64,000 nucleotides of DNA from Candidatus Krumholzibacteriota bacterium (GTDB taxonomy: Bacteria; Krumholzibacteriota; Krumholzibacteriia; LZORAL124-64-63): positions 1,160,694-1,224,693 of the forward strand of contig JAKLEB010000001.1 of NCBI GenBank assembly GCA_022711765.1, read 5' to 3'. Below, piece by piece: positions 7,797 through 16,040 of the stretch (position 1 is the stretch's first letter; each line of letters begins with the position of its first letter). Position numbers and translations under genes: made by a program. Under the pieces are notes generated by a model, which saw only the letters and a program-made list of their open reading frames with translations, was not told where the DNA came from and searched no databases.

Positions 7797-8543
7797 ATGA
7801 CGATCGTCGCCATCGTCCGCAACGCGTCGATCGCGCTCTTCGCGCTCGGGATCGCCGGCGGCGGGACGGTCATGGCCGCCGTCGCCGGCGACCACGGCTC
7901 CGCGCCGCGGACCGACCGCCCCGAGCTCTCGCTCGGCCGCAGCGAGCAGTTCGACTTCGATCCGCCCGAGCCGGGCAGCTACTCGCTGCCGATCATCAAG
8001 GACGCCGGCGACGGCGACGTCCTCACGGCCGACGGACGGTCCCGTCGCCTACGCGACGTCCTCGCCGGCCGGATCTCGCTCGTGAGCTTCATCTACACGA
8101 GCTGCGCCGATCCCGCCGCGTGTCCGCTCGCCTCCGGGGTCCTCTACCGCATCAAGGCCGTCTCCAAGCAGGACCCCCTCCTCGCCGAGAACCTGCGCCT
8201 GGTGACCTTCAGCTTCGATCCCGAGCGCGACACGCCGACCGTCATGGCCAGCTACGGCAAGGGCCTGGCGCCGGACGTCGACGGCGCGGAGTGGATCTTC
8301 CTGACGACCGCGGGGCCGGCCGCGCTGCAGCCGATCCTGGCGGACTACGGGCAACGCGTCGACCGCAAACGGGACCCTGACGACCCGCTGGGGCCGCTGG
8401 CCCATCTGGTGCGGGTCTTCCTCGTGGACCGCGGCGGTCGCCTGCGCAACATCTACAGCTTCGACCAGCTCGACCCGCGGCTGGTCCTGACGGACGTCCG
8501 GACGCTGCTGCTGGAGGAAGCCGCGGTCGCTGCCGGGAAGTGA
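7797..8543 (+). CDS. SCO1/SenC-family copper chaperone
   Basis: A 248-residue protein with an N-terminal membrane anchor or signal peptide and a thioredoxin-fold SCO domain. The copper-site cysteines appear in YTSCADPAACP, which is CX5C rather than the usual CX3C. The conserved downstream His is in LAHLVRVFLVD. An alternative ATG at 7782 overlaps the mtoX stop by 4 bases; I preferred 7797 because GAGG lies 9 bases before it. Family members deliver copper or act as thiol reductases in the periplasm; here it probably loads the copper of methanethiol oxidase. Its stop overlaps the next start. Confidence 0.88.
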   Translation: MTIVAIVRNASIALFALGIAGGGTVMAAVAGDHGSAPRTDRPELSLGRSEQFDFDPPEPGSYSLPIIKDAGDGDVLTADGRSRRLRDVLAGRISLVSFIYTSCADPAACPLASGVLYRIKAVSKQDPLLAENLRLVTFSFDPERDTPTVMASYGKGLAPDVDGAEWIFLTTAGPAALQPILADYGQRVDRKRDPDDPLGPLAHLVRVFLVDRGGRLRNIYSFDQLDPRLVLTDVRTLLLEEAAVAAGK

Positions 8544-9769
8544 TCGTGAGGCCCGCCCGTTCGTTCCTCTGGGTAGCCCCGGCGATCGCGGCGATGGCCG
8601 GGATCGCCGCGGGCCAGGCGGCGGCCGCGGAGATCGGCGCTGCGGGCGCCGGCGCCGCGGGCGCCGATCCGCTGCGGGACGAACGCGCCGTCACGCGGAT
8701 CGTGGCGGGAGCGCTCGGCCTGCCGGCGATGGCGCAGCCCCCGGGCGGCCCCCCTGCCGCCGGACTCGTCGCCCTGGGTCGGAGGCTCTTCTTCGACCGC
8801 CGGCTCTCGCCCAGCGGGACCATGTCCTGCGGCATGTGCCATATCCCCGAGCAGGGGTTCACGAGCCAGGAGCTCGCGACTCCGGTCGGCTCCCACGGTC
8901 GCAGCCTGCGCCGCAACGCCCCGACCCTGCTGAACGTCGCCTGGGTGACGCCGCTGTTCCACGACGGTCGCGCCGCGTCGCTCGAGGGCCAGGCTCTGTC
9001 ACCGCTCTTGGCCCCGGACGAGATGGCCAATCCGTCGGCCGACGCCCTCGTCGCGCGCCTCGCCGCGGACCCTGATATGCGCCAGGCGTTCGTCGAATCG
9101 GGGTCGGAGATCGCGATCGACGCGGTCGTGAACGCTCTGGCGGCCTGGCAGCGGACGCTCGTCGCCGGCGGGTCGCGGTTCGACCAGTGGCGGTTTGCCG
9201 GCGACGAGAACGCGCTCACCGACGAGGAGCGGCACGGGTTCGCGCTCTTCACCGGCGCGGCGAACTGCGCGGCCTGCCACACCGTGGCGCCCGATCACGC
9301 CCTGTTCACCGACCTGATGTTCCACGACACGGGGATCGGCGTGCGCGCCGACCTGGCGGCCGCGAGCGGCCTGCAGGTGCCCGTCGAGATTGCGCCCGGC
9401 CGGACGGTCCTGGTCGACCGCGCGCTGGTCGAGAGCGTCGCCGAGCCTCGCGCTTCGGACCTCGGCCGGTTCGAGGTGACGGGCGACCCGGCCGACCGCC
9501 ATCGCTACCGCACGCCGTCCCTGCGCAACGTGGCCCTGACCGCGCCCTACATGCACGACGGCTCCCTCGCGACCCTCGGCGAGGTCGTCCGGTTCTACGC
9601 CAGCGGCGGCGTGCCCCACGCCGGGCTCGACCCGCGAATCCGGCCGCTCGACCTCGCCGAGAGCGATGTCCTGGCGCTCGTCGCCTTCCTGGAGAGCCTC
9701 ACGAGCCCCGACGTCGCGGCGCTCGTGCGCGACGCCCGCAGCGTTCCGGTCGGCAATGCGGGGCCCTAG
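8540..9769 (+). CDS. MauG / di-haem cytochrome c peroxidase family protein
   Basis: A 409-residue exported protein starting at GTG 8540, overlapping the SCO gene by GTGA. An Ala-rich signal peptide is followed by two c-type haem sites, CGMCH (Cys97) and CAACH (Cys243). The C-terminal region has RTPSLRNVALTAPYMHDGS, characteristic of the family. Members either reduce hydrogen peroxide or mature partner enzymes by oxidising residues. In mtoX operons this gene is a constant neighbour, so it may mature methanethiol oxidase or remove the peroxide it makes. Confidence 0.9.
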   Translation: MIVRPARSFLWVAPAIAAMAGIAAGQAAAAEIGAAGAGAAGADPLRDERAVTRIVAGALGLPAMAQPPGGPPAAGLVALGRRLFFDRRLSPSGTMSCGMCHIPEQGFTSQELATPVGSHGRSLRRNAPTLLNVAWVTPLFHDGRAASLEGQALSPLLAPDEMANPSADALVARLAADPDMRQAFVESGSEIAIDAVVNALAAWQRTLVAGGSRFDQWRFAGDENALTDEERHGFALFTGAANCAACHTVAPDHALFTDLMFHDTGIGVRADLAAASGLQVPVEIAPGRTVLVDRALVESVAEPRASDLGRFEVTGDPADRHRYRTPSLRNVALTAPYMHDGSLATLGEVVRFYASGGVPHAGLDPRIRPLDLAESDVLALVAFLESLTSPDVAALVRDARSVPVGNAGP

Positions 9770-9770
9770 C

Positions 9771-9787
9771 GGCCGGCCCCGCCGGCC
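9771..9787 (+). terminator. hairpin after the mtoX operon
   Basis: A 7-bp perfect stem (GGCCGGC / GCCGGCC) with a 3-base loop begins 2 bases after the MauG-like stop. There is no T-tract. Confidence 0.35.
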
Positions 9788-9823
9788 TTCGGCGGCGTGT
9801 CGTCGACGGGCGGCGCGATCGGC

Positions 9824-10099
9824 TCAGCGCGGCAGGCACCGCCCTTTCCAGTTCCACCACTTGCACAGCTCGGCATCCGGTTGCGGCGTGGACGCCTGGT
9901 AGACCGCGCAGCGGAATGCGTAGAGCACGCAGGGATCCTGCCGCCGGCCGGTCGCCTCGCAGAGGTCGTCGAACATCCGCTCCGGGTCCTGGCCGTGGAG
10001 GTCGGCCGGTTCGCGGAAGCCCAGGGAGCGCAGGTCTGCGGCCAGGCTCGGGCCGATGCCCGCGAGGCGCTGCAGGGGATCGCGCGCGCGCTTCGTCAT
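9824..10099 (-). CDS. helix-hairpin-helix protein of the Cdd1 / mitomycin-resistance type
   Basis: A 91-residue protein. LQRLAGIGPSLAADLRSLGF near the N-terminus is a helix-hairpin-helix, and the remainder (DPERMFDDLCEATG, CVLYAFRCAVYQA) matches the Cdd1-type pattern of small proteins annotated as pathogenicity-locus or mitomycin-resistance proteins. GGAG lies 5 bases before the ATG. Probably cytoplasmic and nucleic-acid binding, but the cellular role is not established. It is on the same strand as the metallopeptidase gene, which ends 14 bases upstream. Confidence 0.75.
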   Translation of the reverse strand: MTKRARDPLQRLAGIGPSLAADLRSLGFREPADLHGQDPERMFDDLCEATGRRQDPCVLYAFRCAVYQASTPQPDAELCKWWNWKGRCLPR

Positions 10100-10113
10100 G
10101 AGCGCTCCGCCGA

Positions 10114-10968
10114 TCAGAGCCGGTCGACCGCGAAGGTGTCGCCCCGCGAGAGGTCGCCGGTCTCGAAGCCGAGACGGAACCAGCGGACGCGCTGCTCGCT
10201 GGTGCCGTGGGTGAAGCTGTCGGGGACCACACGGCCCTGGGTCTCGAGCTGCAGCGTGTCGTCGCCGATCGCGTTGGCCGCCGTGAGCGCCTCCTCGATG
10301 TCGCCGGGCTCGAGGATGTCGAAGCGGCGCTGCGCATGGTGAGCCCAGACGCCGGCCAGGAAATCGGCCTGGAGCTCGAGGCGCACCGAGAGTTCGTTCT
10401 GCTCGCGCTCGCTCACGCGACCGCGCTGCGCGTCGACCTGGCCGGAGATCCCGAGCAGGTTCTGCACGTGGTGCCCCACCTCGTGGGCGATCACGTAGGC
10501 CTGAGCGAAATCGCCGGAGGCGCCGAAACGCTGGCTCAGCAGGTCGTAGAACGAGAGATCGATGTACACCACCCCGTCGCCGGGGCAGTAGAAGGGCCCG
10601 ACGGCCGCGCTGGCGAATCCGCAGGCTGACTGCACCTGGCCGCTGAACAGCACCAGGCGGGGTTCCCGGTACTGGTCGCCCATCTGCGCGAACAGCTCCC
10701 GCCATACCTCCTCGGTGTCCGCCAGGACGACGGACACGAACCGCGCCCCCGCGTCCGACGCCTCGTCCACCGCGACGCCGCCGGGGGCGCCGCTGCCCGC
10801 GCCGATCCCCTGCTGGAGGTTGAGCTGCGTCGGATCGCCGCCCATCAGCAGGTAGACGACCACGATCACGAGGCCCAGACCGCCGAGTCCGCCGCCCACC
10901 GCCGCGCGGCCGCTCAGGTGGCGTCTGTCCTCGACATTGCCGCTCCCGCGGCGACCCTGCCAGCGCAT
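10114..10968 (-). CDS. ypfJ: neutral zinc metallopeptidase, YpfJ family
   Basis: A 284-residue protein with a basic N-terminus, one membrane segment (about residues 28-42) and a large extracytoplasmic domain. The zinc motif is HEVGH (His162, Glu163, His166). Near the C-terminus is QRRFDILEPGDIEEALTAANAIGDD, diagnostic of the family. GGGAGG lies about 10 bases before the ATG. Members are membrane-anchored peptidases of unknown substrate. It lies 16 bases after the stop of the aminomutase gene, so the two may be cotranscribed. Confidence 0.88.
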   Translation of the reverse strand: MRWQGRRGSGNVEDRRHLSGRAAVGGGLGGLGLVIVVVYLLMGGDPTQLNLQQGIGAGSGAPGGVAVDEASDAGARFVSVVLADTEEVWRELFAQMGDQYREPRLVLFSGQVQSACGFASAAVGPFYCPGDGVVYIDLSFYDLLSQRFGASGDFAQAYVIAHEVGHHVQNLLGISGQVDAQRGRVSEREQNELSVRLELQADFLAGVWAHHAQRRFDILEPGDIEEALTAANAIGDDTLQLETQGRVVPDSFTHGTSEQRVRWFRLGFETGDLSRGDTFAVDRL

Positions 10969-10984
10969 GTCAGGCGCGCCTCCC

Positions 10985-12130
10985 TCACTTCCGGTTCGGG
11001 TTGTACCGGGTCGGCTTGCCCTCGACCTTCTCGACGGGGTCGTTCACGTAGACCTTGCCGAGCCCGATCGGCGACGTGATGACGCCGCCCTTCTTGTCTT
11101 CGCGGATGCCCTCCGTATAGCCGAGGTCGACCGGCGTCTTGCCGCGGCCGCCCAGCGCGTCGATGACGTAGGTGGGCCGCAGGAAGCCGGTCGTGGCCCC
11201 GCACAGGTCGCGGCAGATCTCCCTCCCCCGGTAGACCTCGGTACGGAAATGGCCGGTGCCCTCGACGAAGTCGGCGTAATAGAGGTAGTACGGTTTGACG
11301 CCCATGCGGCCGAGACCGTGCATCAGGTCGCGCATGACGTCGGTATCGTCGTTGACGCCCTTCAGTAGGACGGTCTGGTTGCCGATCGGGATGCCCAGAT
11401 CGCGGAGGATCTTGATGGCCTGATAGCTCTGCTCCGTGACCTCGTTCGGGTGATTGAAATGGGTGTTGATGAAGAACTGCGGCTCCTTCAGCGATCGGGG
11501 AGTGTGCCGGCGGAGCATCTCGACGAACTCGGCGTCCTCGAGGATCTTCTGCGGCCAGACGCAGGGGACGCGCGTCCCGATCCGGACGATATCCAGGTGC
11601 GGGACCTGCCTGACCTTGGTCAGGATCTCGTCCAGACGCTTCGTGCCGAGCAGGAAGGGGTCGCCGCCCGAGATCAGGACGTCGCGAATGTCCTCGTGGG
11701 ACGCGATGTACTCGATCCCCTTGTTGATCTCCTCGAGGGATGGGTTCTTGAGCGTGTCGCCGACCTTGCGCTTGCGCGTGCAGAAGCGGCAATACATGGC
11801 GCACTCGGTCGACACGAAGAGCAGGACGCGATCGGGGTAGCGGTGGATGATCGTCCGCGGCCCGCCGAGGGGGATGTCGCCTTCCTCATCCAGCGGGTCG
11901 GCGGTCAGGTCCCGGTAGTGCTCGAGCTCCTCGACGTCGGGAATGGCCTGCTTCCAGATCCCGTCGTTCATCTTCTCGATCAACCCGAGGTAGTACGTGT
12001 TCACTCGCATCGGGTACTTGGCGATCACGTCCCGGAGCCGGGGATCGACGCGCGCTTTCTGGCCGATGAGCCACTTCTCGAGGTCCTCGAAGCTCTTGAT
12101 CGAATTCCGGAGGACGTCCTTGTAGGCCAT
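10985..12130 (-). CDS. lysine 2,3-aminomutase (KamA) family radical SAM enzyme
   Basis: A 381-residue protein. The radical-SAM cysteines are C110, C114 and C117 (CAMYCRFC), and the PLP-binding lysine is about residue 331 in GGRGKTP. The family moves the alpha-amino group of an amino acid to the beta carbon; lysine, glutamate and arginine enzymes exist and the sequence alone does not separate them. ATG 12130 has AAAGGAG 8 bases upstream. AblB (beta-lysine acetyltransferase), the usual partner for osmolyte synthesis, is not adjacent. Confidence 0.9.
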   Translation of the reverse strand: MAYKDVLRNSIKSFEDLEKWLIGQKARVDPRLRDVIAKYPMRVNTYYLGLIEKMNDGIWKQAIPDVEELEHYRDLTADPLDEEGDIPLGGPRTIIHRYPDRVLLFVSTECAMYCRFCTRKRKVGDTLKNPSLEEINKGIEYIASHEDIRDVLISGGDPFLLGTKRLDEILTKVRQVPHLDIVRIGTRVPCVWPQKILEDAEFVEMLRRHTPRSLKEPQFFINTHFNHPNEVTEQSYQAIKILRDLGIPIGNQTVLLKGVNDDTDVMRDLMHGLGRMGVKPYYLYYADFVEGTGHFRTEVYRGREICRDLCGATTGFLRPTYVIDALGGRGKTPVDLGYTEGIREDKKGGVITSPIGLGKVYVNDPVEKVEGKPTRYNPNRK

Positions 12131-12260
12131 GGTCGATTCTCCTTTGGACTGCCGGGAATCTAGCACCTGGCGGATCCGAAGACTAACCGGAAAAACGGAC
12201 ACGAGAATCAACGGCCGGCGCGCCCGCACATCCGGCTCGACGGCGGGCGATGGGCCGCCT

Positions 12261-13103
12261 ATGATCCGTCCCATGCCACCGACTCCCGGCTCGCCGCAAC
12301 CTCGGAATCCGGTGCAGGCCCGCCTCCACGAGATCATCTTCGAGGCGGATACCCGCGCCGGCAGGTTCTTCGACCTGGCGCTGATCTGGAGCATCCTGAT
12401 CAGCGTGGTCGCGGTCATGCTCGACAGCGTGCGCGAGATCCGGGCCGCCCACGGCGAGCTGCTGGCCGCGATCGAGTGGTTCTTCACGATCCTGTTCACG
12501 ATCGAGTACGTCCTGAGGCTCGCCTGCATCGGCCGCCCGTTGCGTTACGCCACCAGCTTCTTCGGCGTGGTCGACCTGATGGCCATCCTGCCGACCTACC
12601 TGAGCATCCTGTTGCCGGGCAGCCGGTTCCTGCTGGTGATCCGCATCCTGCGCGTGCTGCGCATCTTCCGCGTGCTCAAGCTGGCGCAGTTCCTCGCCGA
12701 GGCCAACGTCATGGCGCGCGCGCTGCGCGCGAGCCGTCGCAAGATCCTGGTCTTCCTGTGCACGGTCGTGGCCCTGGTCGTGATCTTCGGCTCGGTGATG
12801 TACCTCATCGAGGGCGAGGCTCACGGATTCACCAGCATTCCTCGCAGCATCTACTGGGCCATCGTCACCATGACGACGGTCGGCTACGGCGACCTGGCGC
12901 CGCGGACGGCGATCGGACAGGCGGTCGCCTCGCTCGTGATGATCCTCGGCTTCACGATCATCGCCGTGCCGACCGGCATCGTCGCGACCGAGATGAGCCG
13001 GGCGACCGACAAGCCGGTGAGCACCCAGACCTGCCCCCAGTGCGCCAGCCAGGGCCACGAGCACGGCGCGCGGTACTGCAAGGACTGCGGCGCGCCGCTC
13101 TGA
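12261..13103 (+). CDS. voltage-gated-type potassium (cation) channel with C-terminal zinc ribbon
   Basis: A 280-residue integral membrane protein with six predicted helices. S4 has regularly spaced arginines (VIRILRVLRIFRVLKL), followed by the pore loop and selectivity filter TMTTVGYGD at about 203-211. The C-terminus is a short cytoplasmic zinc ribbon (CPQC ... CKDC, last 25 residues). The filter predicts K+ selectivity. I took ATG 12261; ATG 12273 is also in frame, and neither has a strong ribosome site. The gene is divergent from the aminomutase gene. Confidence 0.9.
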   Translation: MIRPMPPTPGSPQPRNPVQARLHEIIFEADTRAGRFFDLALIWSILISVVAVMLDSVREIRAAHGELLAAIEWFFTILFTIEYVLRLACIGRPLRYATSFFGVVDLMAILPTYLSILLPGSRFLLVIRILRVLRIFRVLKLAQFLAEANVMARALRASRRKILVFLCTVVALVVIFGSVMYLIEGEAHGFTSIPRSIYWAIVTMTTVGYGDLAPRTAIGQAVASLVMILGFTIIAVPTGIVATEMSRATDKPVSTQTCPQCASQGHEHGARYCKDCGAPL

Positions 13104-13125
13104 GCGCGGGCAGCGCGTTGGTCGT

Positions 13126-13150
13126 CGGCGCGCGGTCGCGCCGCGCGCCG
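13126..13150 (+). terminator. hairpin after the channel gene
   Basis: A 10-bp perfect GC stem (CGGCGCGCGG / CCGCGCGCCG) with a 5-base loop starts 22 bases after the channel stop. No T-tract follows. Confidence 0.5.
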
Positions 13151-13250
13151 GCACTCTTCCGGCCCCGATCTTCTGCGGCAACGAAATAAGACAATCATGC
13201 GTAAATTTATCGTATCGTTGATTTTTTAGGCCGACCGATCTGATTGCTAC

Positions 13251-13280
13251 TTGAAATTCATCCTATCAACGTGCTATAAG
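13251..13280 (+). promoter_or_regulatory. sigma70-type promoter of the multihaem cytochrome gene
   Basis: TTGAAA (13251-13256) and TATAAG (13275-13280) are separated by 18 bases in an A/T-rich stretch. The expected start of transcription, near 13287, excludes the ATG at 13288 and fits the ATG at 13336, which has its own ribosome site. Confidence 0.6.
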
Positions 13281-13335
13281 TACTGCCATGTCGTTCAGTC
13301 GACGATCCTGCCCACCCCGCCCTGGAGGTGCCGCA

Positions 13336-15975
13336 ATGACCTCGCGTTGCCGTGTCCTGCTGCTTCTCGTCCTCGCGATCGCAACCCTCGCCTCGGCGCC
13401 CGCCGACGCACGCAACCCCTACCGGACGGCGTTCTTCAACGTCTACCCGCAGGCCCTCGGTTCGCGGCTCGCCACCCTGCCCAGCGCGCCCAATCACTGC
13501 GGCGTCTGCCATTTCCAGTTCGGCGGCGCGGGACCACGCAACGACTACGGCCTGGCGGTCGAGGCCGGCATCCAGCAGTATGGCACCGCGACGGCGGCCA
13601 TCAATGCGATCGCCGGGCTCGACTCGGACAGCGACGGCTACGCGAGCCAGGTCGAGATCACCGACACCGTGACCTACGCCAACACGCCGACCTTTCCCGG
13701 CCTGCGCGACGATGACCTCGGCCAGGTCTCCGGCGTGAACACGGCCGACCTCATCGGCTACCTGGTGCCGACGACCGGCGTCGACACCGACCCGCCCGCC
13801 GTGACCGTCCTTTCGCCGGCGGGCGGCGAGACCGCGACCCCCCGGACCCAGTTCGTCGTCACCTGGACCGCCGACGACCCGTCGGGGATCATCGACATCG
13901 CCGTGGACGCCAGCTTCGACGGCGGCGCGACCTTCAAGCCCATGGCGCGCGGCTTGCCCGACGGCGGATCCTGGTCCTGGTTCGTGCCGAACCGACCCGG
14001 ACCGTCCGTCATCCGCGTGACCGCGCGCGACGGGGCCGGCAATTCAGGCAGCGACGACAGCGCCGGCTTCACGATCGCCACCGTGGCGGGCGGCGTGGTC
14101 CCCACCACGATGCGCGATTTCGATCTGCCCGGCAGCCAGCCGTTCGAGGCCGGCGAGCTGGAGGACCCGTCGACCACCTGCATCTCCTGCCATGGCGATT
14201 ACGATACGAGCCACGAACCGTGGCACAACTGGATCGGCGGCATGATGTCCCAGGCCATGCGCGATCCGCTGTACCTGGCCACGCTCGTGATCGCGGAGCA
14301 GGACGCGCCGTCGGTCGGCGACCTCTGCCTGCGCTGCCACTCTCCGGGCGGCTGGCTCGAAGGCCACAGCAACGACACGAGCGGCGGCATGATGAACGCC
14401 AAGGACCGCCAGAGCGTGCAGTGCGACTTCTGCCACCGCATCGTGGATCCCGAGTACGTGCCCGGCCAGAGCCCGGCGCGCGACGAGGACATCCTTGCCG
14501 GTATCACGGCGGTGCCGCCCACGAGCGCCAACGGCATGTTCGTCGTGGACCCGGACCTGTACCGCCGCGGCCCCTACGCGGACGCCGTGGCGCCCCACGA
14601 GGTCATGCAGTCGCCGTTCCACCGGTCGGCTGCGCTGTGCGGCACGTGCCACGACGTGTCCAACCCGGTCTTCGTCCGGGCGGGCGACCCGGCGACCTAC
14701 GTGCCGGGAGCCCTGGACGCGCCCCACCCCGACGCCGACCTGCGCAACATGTTCCCCGTCGAGCGCACGTATTCGGAATGGACGCTGAGCGAATACGCGA
14801 CGGTCGGGGTGTACGCGCCCCAGTTCGCGGGCGCCCGTCCCGACGGCATCGTCTCGACGTGCCAGGACTGCCACATGCCGGACGTGGTCGGCCAGGGCGC
14901 GATCGACGGTCCGGTGCGCAACGACCTGGCCAAGCACGACCTGACGGGCGGCAACCACTTCGTCCCGGACATCCTGGCCGAGTACTATCCTGACGAGATC
15001 GACCCCGTCGCCCTGCAGGCCGGCAAGGACCGCGTGGTCGCGATGCTGCAGCTCGCAGCCACGATCGAGGCCGACCTCGCGACGGTGGATGGTCAGCGGC
15101 AGCTGACGGTGACCGTGACCAACGAGACCGCCCACAAGCTGCCGTCGGGCTACCCCGAGGGCCGGCGCATCTGGATCAACGTGAAGGCCTACGACGCGGC
15201 GGACGGCCTGGTCTACGAATCCGGCGCCTACGACGCATCGACCGGCGTACTCAGCCACGACGCTGCCGTCAGGATCTACGAGACCAAGCCGGGCGTGAGC
15301 CATCGTCTGGCCGCGGCGCTCGGAGTGACCGCCGGCCCGTCGTTCCACTTCGCGCTGGCCGACACGATCTGGCGAGACAATCGCATCCCGCCTCGCGGCT
15401 TCAACAACGCCGCCTTCGCGGCCGCGCAGTGCGCGCCGGTCGGCGCGGTCTACGCGGACGGCCAGCATCACGACCTGGTCGAGTACGGCCTGCCCCTCGC
15501 GGCTCGCCGCGCGGTGGTGACCCTCTTCTACCAGTCCACGTCCAAGGAATACGTGGAGTTCCTGCGCGACGAGAACACGACGAACGATCTCGGCGACCAG
15601 ATCTACCAGTCGTGGGTCGACCAGGGTCGCGCGGCGCCGGTCGCGATCGCGACGGTCGAAGCGCTGCTGGACCCGTCCGCGGTCGACGAGGTCCCGCAGA
15701 CCACCGCGCTGCTTCCGGCGGCGCCCAACCCGTTCAATCCGGCCACGACGCTCCGCTTCCGGCTCGCGGCGAGCGGTCCGGTCAGTCTGGCGATCTTCGA
15801 CCAGGCCGGCCGCCGGGTCCGCACGCTGGCCGCCGGCCCCTGGGCGGCCGGCGAGCACGCGGTGCGGTGGGACGGGCGCGACCAGCGCGGCCGCGGCGTG
15901 GCTGCCGGCAGCTACCTCGCGGTGCTCGATACCGCGAGCGATCGACACGTGACGAAGCTGGCTCTGGTCAAGTGA
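13336..15975 (+). CDS. secreted six-haem cytochrome c with Ig-like domain and FlgD-type C-terminal tail
   Basis: An 879-residue protein. ATG 13336 has GGAGG 7 bases upstream and gives a signal peptide ending PADA. One haem site lies in a small N-terminal domain (CGVCH, 55-59). A Ca-binding-like DSDSDGYAS stretch and an Ig-like domain (about 145-255) follow. Five more haem sites come next: CISCH near 283, CLRCH near 331, CDFCH near 363, CGTCH near 435 and CQDCH near 509. The last 85 residues are a FlgD-Ig-like tail (NPFNPATTLRF ... WDGRDQRGRGVAAGSY) ending LALVK. The middle resembles cytochrome c554-type multihaem proteins. Probably an extracellular or surface electron carrier or oxidoreductase; partner unknown. 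Confidence 0.85.
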   Translation: MTSRCRVLLLLVLAIATLASAPADARNPYRTAFFNVYPQALGSRLATLPSAPNHCGVCHFQFGGAGPRNDYGLAVEAGIQQYGTATAAINAIAGLDSDSDGYASQVEITDTVTYANTPTFPGLRDDDLGQVSGVNTADLIGYLVPTTGVDTDPPAVTVLSPAGGETATPRTQFVVTWTADDPSGIIDIAVDASFDGGATFKPMARGLPDGGSWSWFVPNRPGPSVIRVTARDGAGNSGSDDSAGFTIATVAGGVVPTTMRDFDLPGSQPFEAGELEDPSTTCISCHGDYDTSHEPWHNWIGGMMSQAMRDPLYLATLVIAEQDAPSVGDLCLRCHSPGGWLEGHSNDTSGGMMNAKDRQSVQCDFCHRIVDPEYVPGQSPARDEDILAGITAVPPTSANGMFVVDPDLYRRGPYADAVAPHEVMQSPFHRSAALCGTCHDVSNPVFVRAGDPATYVPGALDAPHPDADLRNMFPVERTYSEWTLSEYATVGVYAPQFAGARPDGIVSTCQDCHMPDVVGQGAIDGPVRNDLAKHDLTGGNHFVPDILAEYYPDEIDPVALQAGKDRVVAMLQLAATIEADLATVDGQRQLTVTVTNETAHKLPSGYPEGRRIWINVKAYDAADGLVYESGAYDASTGVLSHDAAVRIYETKPGVSHRLAAALGVTAGPSFHFALADTIWRDNRIPPRGFNNAAFAAAQCAPVGAVYADGQHHDLVEYGLPLAARRAVVTLFYQSTSKEYVEFLRDENTTNDLGDQIYQSWVDQGRAAPVAIATVEALLDPSAVDEVPQTTALLPAAPNPFNPATTLRFRLAASGPVSLAIFDQAGRRVRTLAAGPWAAGEHAVRWDGRDQRGRGVAAGSYLAVLDTASDRHVTKLALVK

Positions 15976-15989
15976 CCAGCACCGAGATG

Positions 15990-16023
15990 GCGGGGAGCGC
16001 GACTCCTGGGTCGCGCTCTCCGC
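15990..16023 (+). terminator. strong hairpin after the cytochrome gene
   Basis: A 14-bp stem with a 6-base loop begins 15 bases after the stop. One position pairs only as G-U, and only in plus-strand RNA, which fits a plus-strand terminator. No T-tract. Confidence 0.6.
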
Positions 16024-16040
16024 TCGTCAAAACCAGCAGT

